A stretch of 43,235 nucleotides of DNA from a virus: positions 1 to 43,235 of the IMG/VR virus record IMGVR_UViG_3300027782_000147. One strand, written 5' to 3'. Both the position numbers and the translations under genes were made by a program. Positions 22,312 through 32,500 of this stretch are shown here, piece by piece. Within the stretch, counting starts at the first letter, position 1. Each line of letters opens with the position of its first letter. The notes under the pieces are model-generated. The model saw nothing but the letters and a program-made list of their open reading frames with translations, did not search any database and had not been told where the DNA came from.

Positions 22312-23036
22312 AGTTCGTTGCCGTTGGTGATAACCACGGAGATATGGTGGATACCGAAGCCGCAAAACAACTGTTTGATTTCATTCAGGATTACCAGCCT
22401 GACGAGGTAATTCACTTGGGAGACTGCTTTGATTTTCGCAGTCTCAGGTCTGGAGCCAGTGGCAAAGAAGAAGCCGAATCCTTGCACGATGATGTCGAAG
22501 CGGGATTACAATTCATCAACGAACTTAAACCTACAGTTTTTCACTATGGAAACCACGAAGACCGAATTAGCCACTTCATTCACTCATCGACTAATGGAAT
22601 CGTTAAGGACTTTTGCCAAGACCTTGATGATGAGATTGTCTCCAATCTTAAGAAGGTTGGGTGTAGAAAAATCTACCCCTATCACGCTGAGGAGGGGGTT
22701 CACACCTTGGGTCTTGTCCGAACAGTACACGGCTACACTTGTGGAATCAGAGCAGTTGAAGAACACGCAATCCACTACGGACTTGAGGAAGGGGCAGTGC
22801 TTATGGGACACATCCATTCCATTCAGCAGACTAATGCAAAGCGATACCGAGGTACTGTTGGTTTTTCGGGAGGGTGTCTCTGTAAGAAGCGTGAGATGCG
22901 TTATGCGAAAAATCGACTGGCAACTTCTAAGTGGGGTACTGGATGGATGTACGGATTTGTACACAATAAAAACTGGAAGGTTTGGCAAGCACATCGAGTC
23001 GGAGAAAAGTTCATCTTCAGCCACCACCAAGAATGA
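22281..23036 (+). CDS. Calcineurin-like metallophosphoesterase
   Basis: This 251-aa protein has all five metal-binding motifs of the family in order: VGDNHGD (D17, H19), GDCFDF (D48), GNHE (N91, H92), VHG (H150) and GHIH (H177, H179). It would hydrolyse phosphoesters with two divalent metals. Phage members may act as nucleic-acid or nucleotide phosphatases, or be a counter to host phosphate-based defence; the substrate cannot be read from the sequence. It overlaps the gene before and, as ATGA, the HTH gene after it. Confidence 0.85.
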   Translation: MSQKNKSKKIKFVAVGDNHGDMVDTEAAKQLFDFIQDYQPDEVIHLGDCFDFRSLRSGASGKEEAESLHDDVEAGLQFINELKPTVFHYGNHEDRISHFIHSSTNGIVKDFCQDLDDEIVSNLKKVGCRKIYPYHAEEGVHTLGLVRTVHGYTCGIRAVEEHAIHYGLEEGAVLMGHIHSIQQTNAKRYRGTVGFSGGCLCKKREMRYAKNRLATSKWGTGWMYGFVHNKNWKVWQAHRVGEKFIFSHHQE

Positions 23037-23314
23037 AGAACACGATTCAATTCCTGAACGAACTGGCGAGCGACAACACGAGGTACAAACGAGTGTCGGA
23101 GGAATCTATTCCATCCCAGTACTATACATCCAGAGACATTGCGAAAAAGTTCGGAATGAACCACAGGGTCTGCCAAAGAAAACTAAGCGAGTACCTTCTA
23201 GAAGAAAAACTGGAAGTAATCTGGGCAAGAAGAAGGGTAAGCGTGGTAGCCGTTCGTAAGATGCCCTGCTACAAGTTCAAAAAGAAATCCTATGAGAAAA
23301 GTTTCAAAGGCTGA
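23033..23314 (+). CDS. Small HTH DNA-binding protein
   Basis: This 93-aa protein, read from ATG at 23033 (ATGA overlap with the metallophosphoesterase), has a clear helix-turn-helix pattern at about residues 29-56 (YTSRDIAKKFGMNHRVCQRKL) followed by a basic strand (VIWARRRVSVVAVRK). It ends in a Lys-rich tail. It may regulate phage or host genes. The product overlaps the next gene by 23 bases. Confidence 0.6.
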   Translation: MKNTIQFLNELASDNTRYKRVSEESIPSQYYTSRDIAKKFGMNHRVCQRKLSEYLLEEKLEVIWARRRVSVVAVRKMPCYKFKKKSYEKSFKG

Positions 23315-23609
23315 CCTTAAGGAAAACTCTGAACGCTACAAGGGTTGCACCTTCCTAGAGCCTCGTGAGTGGCTTGATGGTGCAATCCTTGGTAAATGCG
23401 TTATGACTGGGGGAATCATCTATGACTACGAACTAGTCATCAAGGTGTTTATGGAGAAGGATGGACTAACCTATGACCAAGCGGAATCTATGGTTGTATT
23501 CAATATGGAGAAGTCCATAAAGTCTATGCCAGACCCTAAGCCTATCCTTCAGGATGACAAACTGACTGACGAGGACTGCCTTACAGAGCCAGATTTTGAC
23601 TGGGACTAA
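23292..23609 (+). CDS. Conserved phage hypothetical (AI-G / YDYE type)
   Basis: This 105-aa protein contains EWLDGAILGKCVMTGGIIYD, then YELVIKVFMEKDGLTYDQAESMVVFNME, a pattern seen in a frequent family of small phage proteins of unknown function (a repeating 'dAIvG ... Ydy ... G.t.deA.e...yN' core). The C-terminus is acidic and ends in DFDWD. It closes the plus-strand operon. Confidence 0.6.
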   Translation: MRKVSKADLKENSERYKGCTFLEPREWLDGAILGKCVMTGGIIYDYELVIKVFMEKDGLTYDQAESMVVFNMEKSIKSMPDPKPILQDDKLTDEDCLTEPDFDWD

Positions 23610-23659
23610 CGGCTACTGCATCCTATGTAGGCGTAGGACGCATTACCAGTTCTTACATT

Positions 23660-23728
23660 AGCCCCAAATGGCACAACGCTACCACGCCCCCAACCTTTGT
23701 AAGCGTGTGGAAGATGCCAAGCGGGGCT
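23660..23728. terminator. Nested hairpin structure between convergent operons
   Basis: Three inverted repeat pairs nest symmetrically: AGCCCC (23660-23665) with GGGGCT (23723-23728), GGCA (23670-23673) with TGCC (23715-23718), and CACGC (23683-23687) with GCGTG (23703-23707). The element fills the 125-base gap between the plus operon (ends 23609) and the minus spanin gene (ends 23735). A bidirectional terminator is the simplest reading; a stable structured RNA is also possible. It is not a tRNA. Confidence 0.5.
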
Positions 23729-23734
23729 GATTTG

Positions 23735-24319
23735 TCAAGCCAGATATAGGAGCAGTCCACCGAGTAGCGTGGAGATTCCAATCAAGATAAACCCAGCCTT
23801 CTTAAATGGTGTAAATGCTTCTACCAGAACTCCAACTACACATAAGAATAAAAACGCAGAAGACGCTTGGTAAAGCATTGTTGTCTTTCGTTCTTGTTTT
23901 ACTTTCAGTTCTGCTTGTTCTCGCAGTGCGACTGCTTCACTCAGTTTCTGGTTTTGTTCCTCCACTACTGCCCATAGCCTGTTTGTTTCAGCATCTACTT
24001 TTGCGGCCTTGACCTTGTCAGCCTCAACAGCCTTCTGGTCTTTGTCACGAATGATACGCTCAAACTCTTTAACCTTTTCTACGGAAGGCTTAGCAACACC
24101 ACTTAGTCTCGTGACTTGCCCTTCAACAATTTCTCTAGGGATGCCAATAGGGATGGTAGGAGCGACAGCAGTGAGAGCAGAAGCAGACTCAGAGACGATT
24201 TGCTCGACCTTGTCGATGTACGCATCCTTTTGACCATTGTTGGAAACAACGACAGGAGGCTTATTATCTACCGAGGTACATCCTGCGAGTAGCGTTAATA
24301 GAATCAGCGTTTTCTTCAT
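23735..24319 (-). CDS. Lipoprotein with C-terminal membrane segments, candidate unimolecular spanin
   Basis: Read from the ATG at 24319, the protein (194 aa) begins MKKTLILLTLLAGC, a lipobox with lipidated C14. A central coiled coil (about residues 65-145, KDQKAVEADKVKAAKVDAETNRL and KLSEAVALREQAELKV) leads to two hydrophobic stretches at the C-terminus (AFLFLCVVGVLVEAF and AGFILIGISTLLGGLLLYL). Lipid anchor outside and membrane anchor inside is the layout of unimolecular spanins such as T1 gp11, which fuse inner and outer membrane at the last lysis step. Two C-terminal segments instead of one is unusual. It overlaps the 372-aa gene by 56 bases. Confidence 0.65.
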   Translation of the reverse strand: MKKTLILLTLLAGCTSVDNKPPVVVSNNGQKDAYIDKVEQIVSESASALTAVAPTIPIGIPREIVEGQVTRLSGVAKPSVEKVKEFERIIRDKDQKAVEADKVKAAKVDAETNRLWAVVEEQNQKLSEAVALREQAELKVKQERKTTMLYQASSAFLFLCVVGVLVEAFTPFKKAGFILIGISTLLGGLLLYLA

Positions 24320-25382
24320 AATATCTTTGCTTAGCAATTGTTTCGAGTACTCGTCTGTCATCTTCAGCCTTTCTTGCGGCTAACATTTCCTTGTATGCGT
24401 AAGACCCATATTCAGACTCAGGAGCAATTCTTCCAATCGGCCCCATAGTTGCTGTAACAAGAGCGTCTACTGGGCCTTCCCTAAGAGCGTGATTAAGAAG
24501 AAGAGCACCGCCAGCAATCTTGCCAGCCTTGCCAAGACCATCTACGACATAATTATTTACATAACCCCTAAACTTAGGGTTATTCATATACTCATTTGGA
24601 AAATCAGCAGGAGTATAAACTCTACTTGGTTCTCTAGGAGCACCAGAACGATAATCACTAGCGTAAGGAATGGCACTGCCTAACTGTGTTCTGCTTTCAA
24701 TGTATTTGTTGTAAGGCTCTCCAACTAGTTGAAATCCTCTTTCATTTTGAGACGCAAGATAGGACGCTTTTTCAGCAAGTGTGGTTGGAGTGTATCTTAC
24801 AGCAGGTCTTGTAAGTGTAGGACTTGCGTCAATACTATTAAGATAACCAGCCTCACGCATTTGGTTAAATTTTAATTCTCCATCTTCAACCCAATCAGGA
24901 TACACAAGATTTGGACTTCTTGAAACTTGGTTTTGAAAACCTTTGCCCCAACTTTCAGGCCAATCAACCATTCCATATACTCGTCTGTAGTCTGATGCGT
25001 GACTAGGAATCGTTCCGTGTGGTTCACCTGTCACTGGGCTAAGAGTCATATAACGCCTAGGGTCTGTGGCTTTATTTTTTAAGTCCCAATTATAAGGTTC
25101 TCTATTTTCAAGAGCAATCATTGGGCCAGCAGGAGTATTTCCTCCTCCAAAATAGTTTTTGATAATTTCTAAGATGTTTGGCTTTCTTGAATTACTAGGA
25201 GTAATGTCTTCTCCAATAGGTGGAAGACTATCTTGATATGCTTGTCTTCGCATTGCTTGTTCTTCACGAGCAAGACGAATTCTTCGTCCATCTTCTCTGG
25301 CAAGTTTGTTAACATATTCTTGATGTGATTTAAGTTCTTCGGGAGTCCAAGTTCCATCCCAAGGCGGTAGGTTATCAGGCAT
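24264..25382 (-). CDS. Glycine/proline-rich late protein of unknown function
   Basis: This 372-aa protein follows the 279-aa gene by 8 bases. It has a charged helical start (HQEYVNKLAREDGRRIRLAREE), a long Pro/Asn/Tyr-rich low-complexity middle, a glycine/alanine hydrophobic segment near residues 290-320 (GLGKAGKIAGGALLLNHAL) and a Arg/Lys-rich helical end (MLAARKAEDDRRVLETIAKQRYY). This layout recurs in the 418-aa protein at 7852-9108 and the 279-aa protein at 25391-26230. A short PTLTRPAV also recalls PTMVRPAL of the 418-aa protein. A membrane-interacting virion protein is the inference; no family recognised. Confidence 0.6.
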   Translation of the reverse strand: MPDNLPPWDGTWTPEELKSHQEYVNKLAREDGRRIRLAREEQAMRRQAYQDSLPPIGEDITPSNSRKPNILEIIKNYFGGGNTPAGPMIALENREPYNWDLKNKATDPRRYMTLSPVTGEPHGTIPSHASDYRRVYGMVDWPESWGKGFQNQVSRSPNLVYPDWVEDGELKFNQMREAGYLNSIDASPTLTRPAVRYTPTTLAEKASYLASQNERGFQLVGEPYNKYIESRTQLGSAIPYASDYRSGAPREPSRVYTPADFPNEYMNNPKFRGYVNNYVVDGLGKAGKIAGGALLLNHALREGPVDALVTATMGPIGRIAPESEYGSYAYKEMLAARKAEDDRRVLETIAKQRYYEENADSINATRRMYLGR

Positions 25383-25390
25383 AGTATTAG

Positions 25391-26230
25391 TTATTTAGTT
25401 TGTTTTAAAAATTCATCGTTACGCTCTTTAAGCCTTCTGTACATTTCTGTACTGGATGCTTCCATTTGACCAAGTCCACGATTAGGTCTGTTTTTTCCAG
25501 TTCCAGAATATGCGTTACCAAGCGTAATTGCATTTAGGATAGATTTCCCAGCACCAATTCCAAAGAATTTTGCAATCTGTTCGGCAGACGGTTCCATAGG
25601 CCCAGAATATCCTTCTTGTCTTGTTTTTAGGTATTTGCTATATTCGTCTGCTGTAAATTCAGGTGCTTCAAGAAGAAATGAACTTATTCCACCAGCCTTT
25701 GTTACAACAGGGCCAACCGCATCAGAAATTAAACCTCCTGCAATACGAGCCTCTACTCCAGCATTTCTAAGAGTAGTTGAAATTGGTGTTTGAGTAATAG
25801 GTTTAAGCCTATCGTAAAGAACTTTTCCAGTTCTGGTATCATCAATCTTAATTCCAGCCCTGTTTGCTGGGTTTATTGAAGACCACAATGAAGGATTAGG
25901 ATTGGGTGTAAGCCTAGGATACTGACCACTACGCATAGCATTTTCGCCTAATGGAAACGCACCTTCCTTTGTAAGGTATCTGTTTAAGCCCAAATCTCCA
26001 TACAAAGGATTGTTGCTTGGGTTTAACCTAGACATATCTGCGGTTATTCTATACGGAGCACCACCTGTAGCCCATTCAGCACCCCTTAAAAAATAAGCCT
26101 CTGTTCCATATTTTTCAGTTCCAGCAATAGCACCACGAACCAAAAAATCATCTACAGCAGGAGTACCTACACGCCTGTAAAACAGGTTTGGGTCTTCCGC
26201 TAAGTTAAAGTGATTTAAATTAATCCCCAT
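25391..26230 (-). CDS. Glycine-rich late protein of unknown function
   Basis: The start taken is ATG 26230 (MGINLNHFNLAEDPNLFYRR), 11 bases inside the end of the holin gene; longer frames upstream use the holin codons. The 279-aa protein has a Pro/Asn/Gly-rich N-terminal two-thirds, a hydrophobic glycine-rich piece near residues 160-185 (EARIAGGLISDAVGPVVTKAG), and a charged helical end (TEMYRRLKERNDEFLKQ). It shares layout with the 372-aa and 418-aa proteins. Function unknown; A/T-rich bases set it apart from the replication genes. Confidence 0.6.
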   Translation of the reverse strand: MGINLNHFNLAEDPNLFYRRVGTPAVDDFLVRGAIAGTEKYGTEAYFLRGAEWATGGAPYRITADMSRLNPSNNPLYGDLGLNRYLTKEGAFPLGENAMRSGQYPRLTPNPNPSLWSSINPANRAGIKIDDTRTGKVLYDRLKPITQTPISTTLRNAGVEARIAGGLISDAVGPVVTKAGGISSFLLEAPEFTADEYSKYLKTRQEGYSGPMEPSAEQIAKFFGIGAGKSILNAITLGNAYSGTGKNRPNRGLGQMEASSTEMYRRLKERNDEFLKQTK

Positions 26231-26531
26231 ATTGTTGGGCTTTTTGTAAAAATTTAGTACGCACCCAGTTAAATAATTCTGGGGCAATAGAACCTGAAAT
26301 TGAACATAGTACACTCTTATAGAATGGGTCAATAGAAGTTTGATGTAGGGCAAAATAGCAAATTACCCCCACAATAGCCCCTGCCATAATCATCCTGAAC
26401 CAGCGGGTCGTGTTATACTTCTCGTCAGTCAGGATAAGCCTAGCCAGCATACCCGCCCCTCCAAGAATGGCAAACAGCCACCCTGTCTTCTTGAACTCGT
26501 CAAGAAGGTCTTGGAGTGTGGGGTCGCTCAT
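26220..26531 (-). CDS. Holin (LydA-type, three membrane segments)
   Basis: This 103-aa protein has three hydrophobic stretches (residues about 17-33 LFAILGGAGMLARL, 47-62 MIMAGAIVGVICYFAL, 74-90 VLCSISGSIAPELFNW), a charged N-terminal helix and a basic C-terminus. Size and topology fit holin superfamily III, LydA type, which form lesions in the inner membrane that release or activate the muralytic enzyme. It is directly downstream of the giant virion gene (ATGA overlap) and upstream of the glycine-rich gene pair and the spanin candidate, so it belongs to a split lysis set. Confidence 0.75.
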   Translation of the reverse strand: MSDPTLQDLLDEFKKTGWLFAILGGAGMLARLILTDEKYNTTRWFRMIMAGAIVGVICYFALHQTSIDPFYKSVLCSISGSIAPELFNWVRTKFLQKAQQYGD

Positions 26532-29500
26532 CGTTTAGTTCTCTCCTCTCTGAGGACAGCGTCAACCGCCTCCTGTTCTCTGCGGAACTGGCCTACATAG
26601 CCAGATGCAGGATTAAACAACCTGAACACGGAGATACCTTTCTCGTCTCTCAGACGCACCATAAGGTAGTTTAGTTTGTTTCTGATGGTAGCCCACTCAC
26701 TATACACTTCTCCAGCCTTGGAGGGCAGTCTGGATTCGATTCTCCAACTAGAGGCATCAGCGACAGCCTGTGTTTCAGGAGCAGTAGGCTTATTGTCAGC
26801 GGTATTGACGGCGGCTTGAACATTTTCAGCACCAGCAGTAGTATCAGTAGGAACTTCAGGAGCCTCGGCTTTAGGCTTAAGTTCCCAGACTGTATGACCG
26901 CTGGAGTTTATGAATCTAGTGTGCGTTTCGTTAAGTGCTCCTTCCCTTGTCGGAGTAATCAAAACAAAATCGGTATCAACACTTCCGTTGTCCCTGACAA
27001 ATTGAACATACTGATTCTCACCATAGTTTTCACCATTGTAACTGAGTTCCGAAAGGATGTTACGCATTTCTTCAGAGTAGTGGGGAGAACCCTTATTCTG
27101 TTCGTACAATTTAAGGACTGTTTCAGAAAATTGAGGGGCGTATTTAAGCGACTTAAGAATACCGCCTGTTTTATCGGCTGGCATTGGTACATTGCCAACC
27201 TTCCAAGGCGTGTTGCCCTGACCTCCAGTAACTTGATTGGCGGCAATACGAACTCCCTTGATGTCATCTTCGTAGAATCTGACAAGAACCTGAGCCTGAG
27301 TTACATTCTCAACAATGCCCATTTGAACAGTCGGAATCTCAAGAACCTGAACACCATCAGCATTCTTAACCTTTTCTCCAGCAAAGAACACTTCATAGTG
27401 GTCATCGCCATTACGCTTAATGATGTATCTGCCATCATTGGATTCACGGAACGAGCCAGACTCTGGCTTGCTCCAATCCAAATTTGAGAACGCAAGGCCA
27501 TCATTGAGCGACAGCAGGTGGTGGAGAGCAAACTGTCTATCGGTAATGAACGCAGACACGCCCTGTTTCTTAAATTTCTGAATAGAGGACTCAACCGCAA
27601 GTGTTGTGGACAGAAGTTTTTCAACTCTGGCATACTCGTAGTCAGCGTTTTTGGAAAAATCACCTCCGTGCTCTACCTTATCCATCTGTTCAGGGAACCA
27701 CATAGGCTTGTTGGCTCTACGCTCGTGTGCTTCCTTTTGGTACTGTGCCATACCCTGCCTGTTCTCAAGCATCAGTTTGTTAACAGTACTAGTCTGAAGG
27801 TTCATACGATAGAACAAAGGCATTTCTTCGTACTTCTTTTTAATGTATGTCTGACCACCGCTATCAAACATAGAACTAGTAGACTCAGTATGCAGTTCCT
27901 GCTCCCAGATGGCTTTGAATCCATCCATCTTAACAAGGCTGTCGATAGGCATACCAAAGTGTTCGCCCTGACCTGTAAGGAAAGGCTGACGCTTATTTCC
28001 TTTAAGCATAGGCTTGTCCTTTCCAGTTGCAGTCACTTCTCCTGTCTTCCAGTTGTAAGGATTTGTAGTGCTACTAGGTTTAACAAATGCAAGACCATTG
28101 GAATCACGAATCAAATACATTGCATTCTCGATAACTTCCTTGTCTCTCAGAGCCAACTCAACCTGTTCAGGGGTTCTGGAGTTTCTGAATGATTCAAACT
28201 CAACATCGTTAAGACCTCTGAGTTTCTTGAACGCTTCAATTCTTACGGACGGAGAGCCTAGGATTGTTTGAAGAGCCTCGTAGGCATAAGAGCGAATGAA
28301 TCGCTCACGCTCCGTAGAACTCTTGAACTTATCTCTGATGCCAGCAGACAGTTCCATCTGTCTTTCAAGTTTGTCTGGAGCAATCTTGGCGGTCTTGTCC
28401 AAAAACAGAGGGTCTTTCTGTATTTCTGGGTGGAACAACTGAAGTAGCAGTGCGTGTTCAGCCGTAAGACTGGCATCAGGATTATTCTCGTGATAAGACT
28501 TAATCTGTTCGGCTCTGTACATATAGTCGGCAAGGTAAATGCTTCTTGCGGACAATCTCTTACGCTCGTTTGAGGCGACTTCGTTTTCTGTGCTACCTCT
28601 AAGGCTACGGAATGTTTCACCAATTGCAGACTCACCTGCGTGAGGGCCATAGGTGTCGGTGGTTACAGACCAGTCAAAAGAATGGATAGGCCCAAAGAAA
28701 TCCCAAGACAGCGAGGGGAACATAAAGAACCATCTCTGTGTTTCAGGGTGGGCTGGGTCGATTCTTCTCTCAATGTCACCAAGGCCAAGTTGATTGGCTC
28801 TGTCCCTGTATTTTTCAAACAGTATGTCTGCTTCTGCCTGTGCTTCGGCTCTCCACTGTTGCATCTGGGTTGCATTTTGTTTCTCGTTTTCAAGAACTCT
28901 TTCTCTAACTTTCTGTGCAATCTTACGCTCTGCAACGATGCGTTTAAACTCTTCAGTGTGAGCATCAGGAAGTGCGTTGGGGTCTTCAACGGAATCAATG
29001 GCGTTTTGGATTCTCTTCTCAAGAGCAAGACGCTTTGCTTCAAGTTTGCGTACAATAGATACAATCTCCTGTGCTCTCTTGGACTTTTCAATGCCTTCAA
29101 TCTTGTCAACAGAAGTGAGGTTAAGGCTTCCATCAGGAAGTCTAAACTGAGTTCCAAAAGCCTGACTGATGTTGGTAAGACTGTCTAACTCCGTGAAGTG
29201 TTCGGCAAGCGACCTGTTTGTTTCTCTGAGTCTTGCTTCAGAACCCTTTAAGATTCTTCCATAAGTTCCAAGAGTCTCAAGGTCATACTTTTCTTCGATG
29301 GCTCTAACGGCTTCGTCTTTGTCGTAATAATTATCCTTGAACTTCTGCATTACGCTTTCAACAAATGCCTGATTTTCAGGCTGTTGCATCCAAGTGATTA
29401 CTTTTGCTTCACTGAATTTACCAAGTTTCTTCAGCCTATCAATTTCCTTGCTGTACTTTTTCTCAGTATTTACATCGGCATTGATGTGCTCAAAGCCCAT

Positions 29501-32500
29501 ATCAAGGACTCCCTGAAGGGCCAGAGAGTCCTTGTTGGTTGCAGTGTGCCATCTGTCTCTGATGTATGTGATGCCTTCTTCAAACGCTTTCTTGTACTGC
29601 TCCTTTGAAACAAAGGTCTTAGAGCCGTCACCAAGAACACCGAACTCGTCTGGCATATATGAGGGCTTAGTCTTAGGGTGAAGACCAAGTTTCTTCAGCG
29701 ACTGTACATTGAAATTGGTGTTTCCAACTCCAAGTTTAGAAGACTCTGTTCCATCCAAGTATTCTTGCTCGGTAATTTCACGCACAAACTTATCGCTAAG
29801 TTTATGACCCTTGGCGGCGGCATACTGTTTGGCTAGAAATTCAATCTGGTATTCGGCTCTTTCCTTAATCTGGCTATTGCCGTCAATGAGTCCACGGATT
29901 TCATCGTAGGTTCTTCTGAACTCCACTTGCTTCTGCTTGGACTGTGCAATCTGTGCTCTGATTCTCTGTACAAAAGCCAACTTAGATTCAGTCGGGTCTT
30001 GAGCCATCAGGTGCTGGTCGGCCTTTCCGTCTTCCTTGAGATAAGAATACTCGGTCATCCAAGCATCCTTCTCGGCAAGGGACATCAGTTCCATCCGTTC
30101 AAGTGCGTTGTAGTGTCTAAGTTGATGCTCAAGGACAAGCACCTTGTCTCCGTGATATCTTGTACCCTTCTGAGCGGCATCCAAATCCCTCTCAATAGTC
30201 TTGATTGTATCAAGAGCGGTAAGAGGGGGCTGTTTGTTACGCTTCTGTTCTACATTAAGTTCCTGTGTACGCTTAGTGATGTATCGTTTCCACTTGGATT
30301 CTCCGTCACGGACTTCTGTTTCAAGAGCCTTAATCTTTGCGATGTTTCCATTGGGGCCATCGGAAAGAATCGTATCAATAAGTTTCTGCTCTGCTCTTGT
30401 TCTGGCTTTAATTCTTTGCTCAAAGTCTTTGTAAAGACCTTCAAGGTAGTTTTCAAATCCAACATTAGGAGACTGACCAGACTTAAGTTCCTGAAGAGCC
30501 TTTGTTCTCTTTTGAATTGTATTGATTCCCTGAGCGTCAGGGGGGAACACAAAGTTATACTTTCCATCAATCTGAAAGATGGTTCCTGTGTCAGAGTACT
30601 GAATGTTCTGAAGTTTTGTTAACTGCTCACGGAGGTGTACAGTTTCTGCAAGGTCAAGCGGCCTCTTCTTTCCAGTGTCTTCGTAAACAATCTTCGTAAC
30701 AGTCTCATACACAGGCTTTCCCTTACCATAACCACCTTTAACATTCTTAATCTGTTTAACCTTCTTTTCTTTTCTGACAGTAATAGGAGCACCTTCGGCA
30801 AGAATTTTTTTGAGAGTTTCAATCTCAGCCTTAACTGTTGTTGTTTTTCCAGAAGGGCCAAAGCGTGTTCTTCCAGAATCAACGCTTCTTCCATTATTAT
30901 CTAGGGTCATCTCAGGAAGAATCTTAAATCCAGCCCACGCTCCATTCTTATTCAGTACGGACTGAACATCAGTGCCTTCATCAATACGCTGAATAGCAAC
31001 ATATGTATCGCCCTTTGAACGCAGTTCCCAGTTATCAAAGTTGTCTGGAATCTTCTCACCTTTTTCATCAAGAAGGCTTCTAAGAATAAAGTCTTTCTTT
31101 GGGCCTTCTACTTCATAGTGTCCAGAGAACAGTCCAAGTTTAGTTGCAGAATCATTTACACGCTTTGTGGCCTGTCTAAGAAAATTCTTTCTGGCCTTAT
31201 CAACATTGCTATCGCTTCCTTCCTTCAGGAATCTGTCAGAAAGAATAATATTTCCTTTGTTGTCGTACATTTCAATGTACTTCCATTTCATCGATTCAGC
31301 AGTAGACAGTTCTTTATGATTAGGAAGACGCTCAATTACAGTATAGTCTGAACCTTCAAGTCTCCATAGATGAGTACCAACAACATAGTTGTCTTTACCC
31401 TCAAAAAGTTTACCTGCGTGGCTTTGAATTGCCCAATTAGAACCATAGTATCCTTTTTCTTCAAGACCCTTAAGAGCCTCAACATACTGCTCGACTATAG
31501 TACGCTGAATATCAAATACCTTTCCGTGTGTTTGCTCGCTGTAAAGTGCATACAATTCAACAGAACGCTTGATTGCATCTGGTGTCCCAAGTTGAAGAAG
31601 ACCCTTAGAGGATTCATCATAAAGGTGAGCACGAACCCATTCAATTACATTAGCATCACTTCCATTGATGTTGTAGGCAGTAAGGATATCATCCAGTCTG
31701 GAACTTGATTCCTGTGTCCAAAGATTGTCAATCTTGTGCTGAAATTCCTGAAGTCTTGCGTGAGCAATTTCAGACTCCCTGTCAAAGAATGTATCACTAA
31801 TTACTCCCTTAGGATTAACAGGTTGTGTTCTTTGGTAATTGTTAAGTTCATTAAGTGCAAGGTATTGTGCTCCAGTAAGGTTGTCTTTTCTTAGTGACTC
31901 AACGACAAGCGTTCTGGTTTTTTCAACAAACAGTTCCTTAAGTTTCTTGTAATTGATAGGAGAGTAATCGATGCCATCGTTTACCTTGTTTCTCATAACC
32001 TGTTTATCAACAAGCATCAAAAGACTTTGATGTCTCTTATCGATTGCATCAAAGAAACCAGACCATCCTCCGTGCTGAGCAAAAATATGTTCATTGATTA
32101 GGGTAAACATATTTCTTCCCTCCTCAGTTTTCATAAACTTCAGTTCTGATTCTTTACCACCACGCATAACCTCCATCCACTTAGGGTACATCTGCATTGC
32201 CTTATACTCCACTTCCGTCATTTCAGCGGCGTGAGCAAGCATAGGAACCCCAGATTCAAGAAGTGTTCTTGCATTGATTCCATACTTATAGGATTGCTCA
32301 AGGAACAGGCTTCCGTTCATAATGGCGTTGCCTACACTAGTAAGGTTATATCCTCTCAAGGACATTTCGGCAACCTTATCCAAGATAGCATTCGGGGCGA
32401 ACTTAAACTTCTCTCTGAGTTTTGCCTTAACAAACGGAAGCAAAGCCTGAACTCCACGCTCGTGCATTTCTTCTGGAGTTAAATCTAGTTTCTTTAGGTT

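Noticed and set aside
22429-23259. Open frame of 276 codons overlapping the metallophosphoesterase on the same strand
   Set aside because: The metallophosphoesterase frame has five intact metal motifs and the overlapping frame has none; the composition is that of a frame-shifted shadow.
23668-23730. 20-codon frame with a histidine and a cysteine between the convergent operons
   Set aside because: Too short to support, and it lies inside the nested inverted repeat, which is the better explanation of the bases.
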